Part shown: positions 19,017 to 27,452 of the stretch, piece by piece
Layout: every line of letters begins with the position of its first letter
Position numbering within the stretch: position 1 is the stretch's first letter
NCBI GenBank assembly: GCA_020859845.1
Contig: JAJBVL010000003.1
Coordinates: forward strand, 1-37,426
Length of the DNA: 37,426 nt
Source of the DNA: Bacteroidales bacterium
Lineage (GTDB): Bacteria > Bacteroidota > Bacteroidia > Bacteroidales > Muribaculaceae
Direction: 5' to 3'
Made by a program: the position numbers and the translations under genes
The notes under the pieces: model-generated
Seen by the model: the letters and a program-made list of their open reading frames with translations, nothing else
What the model was told of the DNA's origin: nothing
Databases searched by the model: none

Positions 19017-19784
19017 ATGAGAAGTGTTAGACGCAATCTCCGTGAGGTATACGTGTGGCAGTTGCCAGTGAGGTTTTTTCACTGGATAAATGCCGGATGT
19101 ATCATTGTGCTCTGCATCACGGGGTATATTATAGGCGACCCTCCGGCTGTGCAGCATGCCACGGAGGCGATCTACAACTACTGGTTTGGATGGTTGCGCT
19201 TGACCCATCTGGCCGTGGGTATGATATTTGTGGTCAACATTGGCATGCGTGTCTACTGGGCTTTTGCAGGCAATCGCTTCGCTAAGTGGTTTAATTTCAT
19301 TCCTCTCACCAAAGAGCAATGGAAGAGCATCTTTGCCACCCTCAAGGTCGACGTCCTGCTCCTGACCCACCACCCTGTCTACGACATTGGCCACAACTCG
19401 CTGGCAGCCACCACCTACTTTGGCCTGTTTCTGCTCTCGATTGTGCAGGCGCTGACAGGATTCATGATGATGTTTGTCACGACCAACAACGTAGGGCAAC
19501 CCGTCACCGACTGGATGCTCTTCGGGATGGATGGCTTCTATGTAGTGAGGTATATCCACCACTTCTTGATGTGGGCCTTCGTGCTGTTTATGATTGTCCA
19601 TGTCTACCTGGTGTTCTACCACGACTACATAGAGCGCAATGGTATAGCCTCGTCGATGATCGGTGGCTGGAAGTTTATCAAGGAAGAGGTGGTAGAAGAC
19701 TATCTTAAGGACATCAACGAAGAGTGTCTGAAGCACCACACTGAAGCCGAATGTCAAGCCGATGAAGACGACCCCGATGCTTAA
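19017..19784 (+). CDS. hyaC: Hydrogenase cytochrome b subunit
   Basis: A 255-residue inner-membrane di-heme cytochrome b that takes electrons from the hydrogenase small subunit to the quinone pool. Four hydrophobic segments are visible (about residues 24-40, 62-83, 128-152 and 184-205). Candidate heme ligands are His22 (RFFHWINAG), His64 (RLTHLAVG), and the histidines of RYIHHFLMW and MIVHVY. The C-terminus is acidic and cytoplasmic. It overlaps hyaD by 23 nt. The cytochrome makes this a respiratory uptake enzyme, not a soluble one. Confidence 0.94.
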   Translation: MRSVRRNLREVYVWQLPVRFFHWINAGCIIVLCITGYIIGDPPAVQHATEAIYNYWFGWLRLTHLAVGMIFVVNIGMRVYWAFAGNRFAKWFNFIPLTKEQWKSIFATLKVDVLLLTHHPVYDIGHNSLAATTYFGLFLLSIVQALTGFMMMFVTTNNVGQPVTDWMLFGMDGFYVVRYIHHFLMWAFVLFMIVHVYLVFYHDYIERNGIASSMIGGWKFIKEEVVEDYLKDINEECLKHHTEAECQADEDDPDA

Positions 19785-20295
19785 CGAACCTACTCCCCAC
19801 TCAGACTCACGCCTCCCCGTGCTGATAATGGGTATTGGCAACCTCGTGCTACAAGACGAAGGCTTTGGTGTCCACGCCATCCAGCGCATGGCACAAGAGG
19901 AGTGGCCTGAAGGTATCGACCTACTGGATGGAGGCACTGCCGGCCTCCATCTATTAGGCTACCTTCAGAGATATGAATATCTGGTGGTGATTGACGCTGC
20001 CCTTGATAGCAATCCCGTGGGGACTGTAAGGAGGTTGAAGCCTCAATTTGCAGAGTTTCCTCCGCTGGTGACAGCCCATGAGATAGGGCTCAAGGATGTC
20101 CTTGAGGCTATGGCTATCTTGGGATATTGCCCGCAGGTGGAGCTAGTAGTGGCAAGCGTGGAGCGCTACACTTCGCTTGGGCTTGAGATGTCAAGAGCCG
20201 TTGAAGATGCCCTTCCCCAAGCGTGCCAGATGGCCCGTGAGGCCGCCTTGCAGGCCTTAAGACGTTGTCAAGAGGCCGACGTATCGGTGGAATGA
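19762..20295 (+). CDS. hyaD: Hydrogenase maturation endopeptidase
   Basis: A 177-residue cytoplasmic protease (M52 family) that cuts the large-subunit tail after the DPCxxCxxH motif. It shows GIGNLVLQDEGFG near the N-terminus. The nickel-sensing triad is visible as Glu33, Asp78 (VVIDAALD) and His106 (TAHEIGLKDVL). The annotated ATG adds a 19-residue N-terminal lead; Met6 is an alternative start. It is the last gene of the operon. Its 3' end overlaps that of the convergent M16 protease gene by 28 nt. Confidence 0.93.
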   Translation: MKTTPMLNEPTPHSDSRLPVLIMGIGNLVLQDEGFGVHAIQRMAQEEWPEGIDLLDGGTAGLHLLGYLQRYEYLVVIDAALDSNPVGTVRRLKPQFAEFPPLVTAHEIGLKDVLEAMAILGYCPQVELVVASVERYTSLGLEMSRAVEDALPQACQMAREAALQALRRCQEADVSVE

Positions 20296-21518
20296 TAGAT
20301 GAGGGTGACCGACGATTGTCGCCGCAAAAGATGTGAGGCCACTTTTTGCAGTTGCTCGGGAGTGACTGCTCTATAGCGGCCCACTATCTCATTGATATCC
20401 TCTTCATGGACACAGCAAGAGGCCAGCGCTTGGGCCTTGGCAAGGAAGTTGAGGGCGCCAAAGGTGTGGTTGCTCTCAAAGCGGTTGACAGCGCGCGTCA
20501 ATTCATAACTTGTGGCTCCCTCGCTCACCAGTCGGTCCAGTTCGCTCCAGATAGCATCCTCGGCCTTCTGTATGGCTGAACGGTCGTTGCTGCGCAGCTT
20601 GGCGCTTACCAAGAGATAGCCGGGCTCTTCACTCCCCAGGATAGAAGCATCTACCTCAGTGAAAAGGTCGCTTCCGAGCACCAACCGCTTGTAGAATCGC
20701 GCCGAACGTCCGTTGGCCAACACATCGGTGATGATATCCGACGCCACATAATCAGGGTCATGATAAGCTCCCATAGGGAAAGCTATGAGAATGGTGGTCT
20801 GTGGCACATTGCGCTCCAGCTCTTGTCGCCGTGGCGCAAGAATAGGTGGCTCGGCACTATAGAGGCGCGTCTTGATGGCACGTGTAGGGATGTCGCCAAA
20901 CCACTTTTGGGCCAACTCCTTACACTCCTCCAAGCTTATTGCTCCCGCCACAGCAATGACAGCATTGTTGGGGGCGTAATGATGGTAATAAAAATCTTCC
21001 ACATCCTTCATCGTCACCTTCTCCAGATGAGAAATGTCGGCCCCAATGGTGGGATAACGATAAGGATGCACTGTATATAGGAGTTTGCGGAGCTGGTGGC
21101 CCAAATCGCCGTAGGGCTTGTTGAGACACACTTGCTTAAACTCTTCTATCACCACCTGACGCTGCACTTCGAGGTTTTTCTCGGCAAAGGCCAAGCCCAG
21201 CATACGATCGCTCTCGAGCCAAAAAGCCGTCTCAGCATTGACGGCGGGTACTACATCGTAGAAGTTGGTGAAATCATTGTTGGTCCAAGCGTTGCTCCAG
21301 CCTCCGGCACGCTCTATCGAGCCGTCGAAGTCGGGGATATTCACCGAGCCGCCAAACATCAGGTGTTCAAACAGATGGGCTACACCCGTAAGGTCAGAGG
21401 CCTCGTCGCGAGCTCCTACATTGTAGAGGGTGTTGAGGGCTATCATGGCCGTAGTGTCATCGCGATGATGGATGAAACGCAGGCCGTTGGGGAGAGAGAA
21501 AGAAGAGGTGGGTATCAC
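20268..21518 (-). CDS. M16-family zinc peptidase (single-domain)
   Basis: A 416-residue predicted zinc protease of the pitrilysin/processing-peptidase family. The inverted zinc motif HLFEH gives ligands His48 and His52 with catalytic Glu51; the third ligand is a Glu in VVIEEFK near residue 125. It is the short two-repeat form and has no signal peptide. It starts with GTG, sharing four bases (GTGA) with the stop of the cyclophilin gene, which suggests coupled translation; the next Met (residue 25) would cut into the fold. Substrate unknown. Confidence 0.9.
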   Translation of the reverse strand: MIPTSSFSLPNGLRFIHHRDDTTAMIALNTLYNVGARDEASDLTGVAHLFEHLMFGGSVNIPDFDGSIERAGGWSNAWTNNDFTNFYDVVPAVNAETAFWLESDRMLGLAFAEKNLEVQRQVVIEEFKQVCLNKPYGDLGHQLRKLLYTVHPYRYPTIGADISHLEKVTMKDVEDFYYHHYAPNNAVIAVAGAISLEECKELAQKWFGDIPTRAIKTRLYSAEPPILAPRRQELERNVPQTTILIAFPMGAYHDPDYVASDIITDVLANGRSARFYKRLVLGSDLFTEVDASILGSEEPGYLLVSAKLRSNDRSAIQKAEDAIWSELDRLVSEGATSYELTRAVNRFESNHTFGALNFLAKAQALASCCVHEEDINEIVGRYRAVTPEQLQKVASHLLRRQSSVTLIYHSTDTSAS

Positions 21519-22351
21519 TGGTTGATGACTTTCATCTTAAGAATGCGTACATCCTGCAGAGGCCTATCGTTGCGGTCGGTCTCCGACTTCTGTATCTTGT
21601 CCACCACATCCATACCGCTCAACACTTCGCCAAACACTGTGTAGGAACCGTCAAGATGGGGTGTGCCACCAATGGTGGTGTAGACTTCGCGCTGCTCAGC
21701 AGTGAGAGTGTCGGGATGGGCTTTGACATAGGCTTCGGTCTCAGCCACCATCTCTTCTTGGAGGGCCTGCAGGCCTTCCCGGTCGCGGCTGCGGCGCATT
21801 GCCACTATGGTGTCGCGATGAGCGGCATTAAGCTGGCCAAAGTAAGCCTTTTTCTGCTCCAGCAGACGCCGGGCATTGAGCTGGTCGAGCTGCTCGGGGG
21901 TGAGCACCTTTCCCGTAACGATATAAAACTGGGAGCCGCTCGACTGCTTCTGAGGATTAGTCATATCCCCTTCGCGAGCTGCAGCCAAAGCGCCACGCTT
22001 GTGGAAATGCTTAGGATAGACAAACTCGGCATCGATACGATAGCCTGGGTCACCTTCGCCTAAGAGCTTACCTGCGGGAGCATCTTTCGAGTCGGGGTCG
22101 CCTCCCTGTATCATAAAATCGTTGATTACACGGTGGAATAACACCCCGTCGTAAAATCCTTCGTTGACGAGCTTTACAAAGTTGTCGAGATGCTTGGGGG
22201 TGTCGCCATAGAGGAGGAGACGTATGTTGCCCATGGTGGTCTCCATCTCCACTTCAACATCTTTCTTGGGCTCGGTCTCAGCAGCGATAGCTTGCGTCAT
22301 AGCGAAGGTGAGGGTAAAAAGTAGTGAAACGTAGAGGTATATCTTTTTCAT
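21515..22351 (-). CDS. Exported cyclophilin-type peptidyl-prolyl isomerase
   Basis: A 278-residue proline isomerase with a signal peptide ending near AIAA (residue 24), so it is probably periplasmic. Active-site elements: FHRVINDFMIQGG (Arg74, Gln82), SGSQFYI (Gln141) and HLDGSYTVFG (His232). Between the fifth and sixth family blocks (about residues 149-225) is a helical, charged insertion of roughly 75 residues that standard cyclophilins lack. It lies 9 nt after the 125-aa gene and overlaps the M16 gene by 4 nt, so these three are one operon, perhaps for envelope protein quality control. Confidence 0.92.
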   Translation of the reverse strand: MKKIYLYVSLLFTLTFAMTQAIAAETEPKKDVEVEMETTMGNIRLLLYGDTPKHLDNFVKLVNEGFYDGVLFHRVINDFMIQGGDPDSKDAPAGKLLGEGDPGYRIDAEFVYPKHFHKRGALAAAREGDMTNPQKQSSGSQFYIVTGKVLTPEQLDQLNARRLLEQKKAYFGQLNAAHRDTIVAMRRSRDREGLQALQEEMVAETEAYVKAHPDTLTAEQREVYTTIGGTPHLDGSYTVFGEVLSGMDVVDKIQKSETDRNDRPLQDVRILKMKVINQ

Positions 22352-22360
22352 ACCAGAAAA

Positions 22361-22738
22361 TTATAAGCTTGAATGGGGATAAATACGCTTGTAGATGCGT
22401 CGGAAGTTGTTGTCGAGCGCTTTGAGCTGCTCCACATGCTCTTGGTAGTCGTCGCCCCATATTGACTGCAAAAGGTCGCCTATATAGCGGTGTTCACGAT
22501 CCTTGTCGATGGCCGCTGCTATAAGGCGTTCGATGCCCGTACGGTAACTTTCGGGGTTGATAGCATGAAGAAAACGGGCCGCGCTGACCGTAAACTGACC
22601 ATTCTTATCCACCTCTATCATATTGTCGATGAGGTCGTCCATAATGTCGTCGCAGCTCCCTATATGGTTGGCGATATATTCGTATGTGAGCAGGCCGTCG
22701 ATGTCGCGTTCGAGGCTCTTTTTTAATGTTGATTCCAT
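22361..22738 (-). CDS. Conserved-looking hypothetical protein, 125 aa
   Basis: I do not recognise this protein. From ATG 22738 it is 125 residues, acidic, largely alpha-helical, with no signal peptide or membrane segment and no cysteine cluster. A longer reading frame extends upstream to a TTG at 22837, but that part is hydrophobic and overlaps the putative promoter at 22759-22766, so the shorter start is preferred. It ends 9 nt before the cyclophilin gene and heads that operon. Confidence 0.65.
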   Translation of the reverse strand: MESTLKKSLERDIDGLLTYEYIANHIGSCDDIMDDLIDNMIEVDKNGQFTVSAARFLHAINPESYRTGIERLIAAAIDKDREHRYIGDLLQSIWGDDYQEHVEQLKALDNNFRRIYKRIYPHSSL

Positions 22739-22758
22739 AAGTTTAACTAGAATAGGCG

Positions 22759-22792
22759 CAAATATACAAAGAATTTGGCTAACCTGCGCCAA
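22759..22792 (-). promoter_or_regulatory. Putative promoter of the 125-aa gene/cyclophilin/M16 operon
   Basis: On the minus strand TATATTTG (22766-22759) matches the -7 consensus and is identical to the secDF -7 box. A TTG (22792-22790) lies 23 nt upstream, slightly longer than the usual spacing. Predicted transcription start is near 22752, which fits the ATG at 22738. Confidence 0.55.
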
Positions 22793-22838
22793 TATTAAGC
22801 AATAATGACGCATTTTTCCCCTCATAGGGGACAACAAT

Positions 22839-24203
22839 TTAATTATAAGCTCCTATATTGGCGGGCGAGGCAGCGGGGGTGCCCCAATAATCGGCAGCAG
22901 GGAGCCAGGTGTCGTAGGCCGATTCAGCAGCGCCAATGGCCGGAGAGCCTTCTTGCAAGCGATAGTCAAAGATGTAAGCCTCGCGGTCAACGTAGTAGAG
23001 GGGATCCTCTGCGTAGATACAGTTGATGAAGTCAAGGTCGTCCTCTCCCGCGCTCTTAATGAGACAACGGCGTAGGGCCACGTCGTAGCCTGCGATATCT
23101 GTAGGCGAAAGGTCGCTTCCGAGGCCATAAAGGATACAGTTGTCAAAAGATACGCTGATATCGTCCATCTCCTCCATCTGTACCAATGCTCCTCCAATCG
23201 CCGAGAAGAGATAATAGTTGGCAAAGGTGCAATGGTTGAAATAGTGGTTGCCTCCCACCAAGAGTATTGCTCCTGAAGCGGCATCAGCAATCTCACATCC
23301 GATAGCCACAACCGACGAGCCAGCCACGGCCAAAGCATAGCCTGCGCTATTGCGCAGCCGACAGTTGACAAGGGTCAAGGCTGCCGTACCATCCCCAGGG
23401 GCAGCGTTGTCGACAATCACGCCCCATGTGGTATTTTTCACCGTGACATATTCAAGAAGATTGCTGTGGGACGTTGGTCCCAGCTCTATACCTCCCCATT
23501 GAGCCGCCATGAGGTCAAATGAGATATCCACTACGACGTTGCCTGTGCGATCGCCCGAGAAAATTATAGGTGCCTCAGCAGTGCCCACAGCCTGAAGGCT
23601 ACCATCCACATGGAGATATGCCCCGTCATGAAACATCACTTCTACCCCGGGATCAATCGTAAGGGTAGCTCCGGAGGCAATCACCAAAGAGTCCATGACG
23701 ATGCGTGGTTTCCTTCCACTCCAGCGGGTGTCGGCGGCGATGACAGGAGTATAAAGACGCTCCACATCTTGTCCACGAGCCGCGAGCACCACCGACGAAG
23801 GACGCCCATTGGTCACCAGGTCGATATGCTCTACCACCTCCACTGCTTGGTCAAGACCATTGACTGGCAAAGTGGCCTCTACAAAGATATATATAGAATC
23901 GTTGGGGCGTATTTCTACATCGCTAAACGTAGTGCCTGCCATGCCGTCGACATTGAGGCGGAAGGTGCCGGCAGCCACATCGCCGCGCAGCCCCACCGAG
24001 GAGATGCGCATTATTTTATTGGCTGTATTATATACTTTAAATGAGAACGTAGGGGTACACTCGCCCGTAAACACCGTGCCGAGCTGGAGAGTATCGGTGG
24101 AGAATGTGGGCTGAGTGGAAGGGTCGGTGTCAACCCCGTCTTCAATACACGAGGGAAGAGCCACCGCCAATAGCAAAAAGAAGAGATATATTAGGTATTT
24201 CAT
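22839..24203 (-). CDS. Lipoprotein with right-handed beta-helix repeats
   Basis: A 454-residue predicted surface or outer-membrane lipoprotein. From ATG 24203 the signal peptide ends in lipobox ALPSC with Cys19 lipidated. Acidic residues follow the Cys (IEDGVDTD), as in Bacteroidota lipoprotein surface-export signals. An immunoglobulin-like region (about 30-150) precedes a parallel beta-helix with repeated short strands (about 185-400). Repeats read like NCxLRNS, GCEIADAAS and HCTFANY. A GTG one codon upstream is possible but less likely. Function unknown; such proteins often bind or cut polysaccharides, but no catalytic motif is seen. Confidence 0.8.
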   Translation of the reverse strand: MKYLIYLFFLLLAVALPSCIEDGVDTDPSTQPTFSTDTLQLGTVFTGECTPTFSFKVYNTANKIMRISSVGLRGDVAAGTFRLNVDGMAGTTFSDVEIRPNDSIYIFVEATLPVNGLDQAVEVVEHIDLVTNGRPSSVVLAARGQDVERLYTPVIAADTRWSGRKPRIVMDSLVIASGATLTIDPGVEVMFHDGAYLHVDGSLQAVGTAEAPIIFSGDRTGNVVVDISFDLMAAQWGGIELGPTSHSNLLEYVTVKNTTWGVIVDNAAPGDGTAALTLVNCRLRNSAGYALAVAGSSVVAIGCEIADAASGAILLVGGNHYFNHCTFANYYLFSAIGGALVQMEEMDDISVSFDNCILYGLGSDLSPTDIAGYDVALRRCLIKSAGEDDLDFINCIYAEDPLYYVDREAYIFDYRLQEGSPAIGAAESAYDTWLPAADYWGTPAASPANIGAYN

Positions 24204-24268
24204 CACATTAATAACGAGAATAATTAGGGGTTTATTGTAGGCTTGCTCTATGCTTAGAGAAAAAGGTC

Positions 24269-24305
24269 GACGCGCTGCGTTGTCCTCTCGACAACACAGC
24301 GCGTC
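24269..24305 (-). terminator. Terminator of secDF
   Basis: A 15-bp stem with one mismatch (24269-24283 with 24291-24305) and a 7-nt loop. On the minus strand it is followed within four bases by a run of five T. It lies about 30 nt past the secDF stop codon and before the beta-helix lipoprotein gene. Confidence 0.85.
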
Positions 24306-24335
24306 TGGATTATCTATATGTGTATTAATCTGTGA

Positions 24336-27248
24336 TTAAGCGCCAGCCATCACGCTCTTGCGCATGCCCTTTGCCGTGCGACGTGCATCGGTGAGGTAAG
24401 CCACAGGAGCAGCGATATAGATGGTGCAGAGCGTACCAATCACGACACCAAAGATCATAGCGAAGGTAAACGAGCGGATAGCGTCGCCACCAAGGATGAA
24501 GATACAGAGGAGCACGAGCAGCGTAGAGCTCGAAGTCATGATAGTACGGCCCAGGGTGCTGTTGATCGACTGGTTGATAGTGTCGAAGAAGTTTTGCTTG
24601 GGATACAAGCCCACATTCTCACGTACACGGTCAAATACCACCACAGTGTCGTTGATCTGATAACCAATCACCGTCAGGATAGCCGCGATAAACGACTGGT
24701 CGATCTCCATAGCGAAGGGGAACACACCCCAGAAGAGGCTGTAGAAACCAATGATGGAGAAGGCGGTGAAGGCCACAGCCGCAAGAGCGCCTACGGAGAA
24801 GGCTATATTGCGGAAACGCACGAGGATGTAGAGGAACATAGCCACGAGCGACAAGATAACGGCGATGTAGGCATCAGCACGCATATCGTTGGCCACCGTA
24901 GGACCTACCTTCTGCGAGCTCATGATACCGATATTCTCGTTGGTCGTAGAGAAGTCTTCCATCGACATGCCACCAATCTCGCTCTTCAAGCCATTGTAGA
25001 GGATCTGGGTGATCTCATTGTCGATGTTCTCGTCGTTGGAGTCAATCTTGTAGTTGGTGGAGATACGCACCTTGGTGTTGTCGTCGATGGTGATTACCGA
25101 CACCTGTGCACCCTCAAAGAGGGGAGCCAGCTCAGCCTGGAGCTCGTGGGTCTTCACTGGATGGTCAAACTGCACTACGTAGTTGCGACCACCCGAGAAG
25201 TCGATACCCTGATTGAGACCACGCACGAAGAGCGAGATCACTACGATACCGGCAAAGATACCTGCGATGAGGAAGCTCAGACGGCGTGCGCCCAGGAAGT
25301 TGAAGTGGGCGTTGGTAAACATCTTGCGCGACAGAGGAGTGGTGAAGGTCAGCTTCTGGAAAGGCTTGGTCTTGCCGAAGGCGATAAACACCAGACGCGT
25401 CAAGAACACGGCCGTGAAGAAGGAGCAGACGATACCAATGATAAGCGTTGTGGCAAAGCCCTTGATAGGACCAGTACCAAACACGAGGAGGATTACACCT
25501 GTGATGATGGAGGTGAGGTTAGAGTCAAAGATTGCCGAGAAGGCGTTGCTATAACCGTCGGCGATAGCCGTGCGGATATTCTTGCCTGCGCGGAGCTCTT
25601 CCTTGGCGCGCTCAAAGATAAGCACGTTGGCATCCACTGCCATACCAAGCGCCAGCACGATACCGGCGATACCCGAGAGGGTAAGCACAGCCTGGAACGA
25701 TGCCAAGATGCCAAATGTAAAGAAGATATTGAATATCAGACCGAGGTTGGCAATCAGGCCGGGGATCACGCCATAGAAAGCCATCATGAAGATCATGAGG
25801 AGGATAAGGGCGATGATAAACGACCAGAAGCCATCGTGGATAGCCTGCTGACCCAGCGAAGGACCAATGACGGTGTCGCTGATGATGTCGACCTTGGCTG
25901 CCATCTTACCACTCTTGAGCACGTTGGCAAGGTCCTTTGCCTCGTCGGTGGTGAAGTTGCCAGTAATCGACGAGCGGCCACCCTCAATCACGCTATTTAC
26001 GCGAGGAGCCGAGTAGACTTGGTCGTCGAGCACGATGGCCACCTGCTTCTCAAGGTTGGCGGCGGTGATACGAGCCCACTGCTTAGCAGCATCGGGCTTC
26101 ATGGTCATCGACACGTAGTTGCCACCCTGCATGTTGTCATATTCGCTGGAAGCTGAGGTCACCACGTCGCCGCTGAGAGCAGCCTTGCCGCCTACAGTCT
26201 TAAGACCCACGAGGGTATAGAGGTCGATGCGGCGTGTGCCACCGGTGAGGGTGTCGCGCATCTCCACGGTCTGGGGCTTCACTTCCCAAGCGAGCTTGAG
26301 ATTGCTGGGGAGGAGGCGCTTAGCTGTGGGCGAAGCGATGATAGAGTCGATAGCAGCGCGGTTCATTGCTGTAGCGCTACCCACTACTATCTGATTGTAG
26401 GGGTTGCCCACCTGTACGAAGTAGTCAAAGAGACCACGTCCGTTGCCAAGGGTGTCGGCACGGAGTGTATTGTCGAGTTGAGCGAGGCTCTGCTGATAGT
26501 CGCTGAGGCTCATCGTCTCGTAAAACTCGAGGTTGGCCGACGACTTGAGGAGCTCGCGCACACGGTCGTGCTCCTTAACGCCCGGGAGTTCCAGAAGGAT
26601 TTGGCCGTCCTTCTCAAGCTCCTGAATGTTGGGGGCCACCACGCCAAACTGGTCGATACGGCTGCGGAGCACGTTGGTAGAGCTGCTTACGCGGTCCTTC
26701 ACTTCCTGCTTGAGGGCGTGCTGTACGGCCTCAGGCTTCTCGCCACGCTTCACTTGATCCTTGAAGACCACCGAGAGGTCGCCCTGTGGGTCAAGCTTGG
26801 CATATTGCTGGCAGAAGGTCTCTACATAGTCGTTGCTCTTGTTGTGACGTACGATTGAATCGGTGTTATGTAATGCCTGTTCAAAGAAGGGATTGCCTTC
26901 GGCATTGGCCATGGAGCGCAGGATGTCGGGCACCGACACCTGAAGCGTCACGTTCATACCTCCCTTGAGGTCGAGGCCAAGGCCTATACACAGTTTTTGT
27001 ACTTCATTGAAAGTGTAACCGAGAAACACCTTCTCGTTAGAGATAGAGTCGATGTAGCTCTTGTAGGCTACGCGGTAGGTGTCGGAAGAGTTGCCCTGGG
27101 CTCCGCTGGCCTGTGTAGCATATGCCTCCGCCTTGTCCTCATAGTGGTTGGTTACCACCGTGAACGACAGGTAGAAAAGGCAGATAAGTACCAGGAAGAT
27201 AGCGATAATCCCAGCCACAATGCTCCCTAATTTTCCTTTGCTTTGCAT
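24336..27248 (-). CDS. secDF: Fused protein translocase subunit SecDF
   Basis: A 970-residue inner-membrane protein that uses the proton gradient to pull proteins exported by SecYEG. SecD and SecF are fused, as is usual in Bacteroidota. The SecD half has the D1 motif GLDLKGGMNVTLQV (about residue 90), a large periplasmic P1 domain with SITGNFTTDEAKDLA, and D4 motif GMAVDANVLIFER. The SecF half starts near residue 640 with GIDFSGGRNYVVQF and GYQINDTVVVFDRVREN. Twelve membrane segments are expected. The gene is monocistronic, with a promoter just upstream and its own terminator. Confidence 0.96.
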   Translation of the reverse strand: MQSKGKLGSIVAGIIAIFLVLICLFYLSFTVVTNHYEDKAEAYATQASGAQGNSSDTYRVAYKSYIDSISNEKVFLGYTFNEVQKLCIGLGLDLKGGMNVTLQVSVPDILRSMANAEGNPFFEQALHNTDSIVRHNKSNDYVETFCQQYAKLDPQGDLSVVFKDQVKRGEKPEAVQHALKQEVKDRVSSSTNVLRSRIDQFGVVAPNIQELEKDGQILLELPGVKEHDRVRELLKSSANLEFYETMSLSDYQQSLAQLDNTLRADTLGNGRGLFDYFVQVGNPYNQIVVGSATAMNRAAIDSIIASPTAKRLLPSNLKLAWEVKPQTVEMRDTLTGGTRRIDLYTLVGLKTVGGKAALSGDVVTSASSEYDNMQGGNYVSMTMKPDAAKQWARITAANLEKQVAIVLDDQVYSAPRVNSVIEGGRSSITGNFTTDEAKDLANVLKSGKMAAKVDIISDTVIGPSLGQQAIHDGFWSFIIALILLMIFMMAFYGVIPGLIANLGLIFNIFFTFGILASFQAVLTLSGIAGIVLALGMAVDANVLIFERAKEELRAGKNIRTAIADGYSNAFSAIFDSNLTSIITGVILLVFGTGPIKGFATTLIIGIVCSFFTAVFLTRLVFIAFGKTKPFQKLTFTTPLSRKMFTNAHFNFLGARRLSFLIAGIFAGIVVISLFVRGLNQGIDFSGGRNYVVQFDHPVKTHELQAELAPLFEGAQVSVITIDDNTKVRISTNYKIDSNDENIDNEITQILYNGLKSEIGGMSMEDFSTTNENIGIMSSQKVGPTVANDMRADAYIAVILSLVAMFLYILVRFRNIAFSVGALAAVAFTAFSIIGFYSLFWGVFPFAMEIDQSFIAAILTVIGYQINDTVVVFDRVRENVGLYPKQNFFDTINQSINSTLGRTIMTSSSTLLVLLCIFILGGDAIRSFTFAMIFGVVIGTLCTIYIAAPVAYLTDARRTAKGMRKSVMAGA

Positions 27249-27304
27249 GTGTTAATTAGATGTATTGTTTGGGTTAAAAATTTTGAAGTCTGATTTTCAG
27301 CCTG

Positions 27305-27335
27305 CAAATATACGACTTAAATTTGAGATACACAA
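27305..27335 (-). promoter_or_regulatory. Promoter of secDF
   Basis: On the minus strand TTG (27335-27333), 20 nt, TATATTTG (27312-27305): a full match to the Bacteroidota promoter layout. Predicted start is near 27298, giving a leader of about 50 nt to the ATG at 27248. Confidence 0.7.
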
Positions 27336-27418
27336 CAATTTGGCATTCTCGAGGGGCGAATTGCCACGAGTTTAGTATCTTTTTGCAAAAATATGGGGAA
27401 ATATTGATTCATAGAGGC

Positions 27419-27448
27419 TTGGCCTTTCGGGCAGAAGAGTTAACTTTG
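27419..27448 (+). promoter_or_regulatory. Promoter of hypF abutting the start codon
   Basis: TTG (27419-27421), 19 nt, TAACTTTG (27441-27448). This is a full consensus layout and its -7 box is identical to that of the efflux operon. The -7 box ends only 4 nt before the hypF ATG (27453), so transcription should begin at or within a few bases of the start codon, which predicts a leaderless or nearly leaderless mRNA. Confidence 0.65.
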
Positions 27449-27452
27449 TGGT

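Noticed and set aside
22739..22837. N-terminal extension of the 125-aa protein to a TTG start
   Set aside because: It would start upstream of the promoter at 22759-22766 and adds an unlikely hydrophobic lead.
24594..26156. 520-codon open frame opposite secDF
   Set aside because: Shadow of secDF: composition is biased, no motif or signal, and secDF is intact on the other strand.
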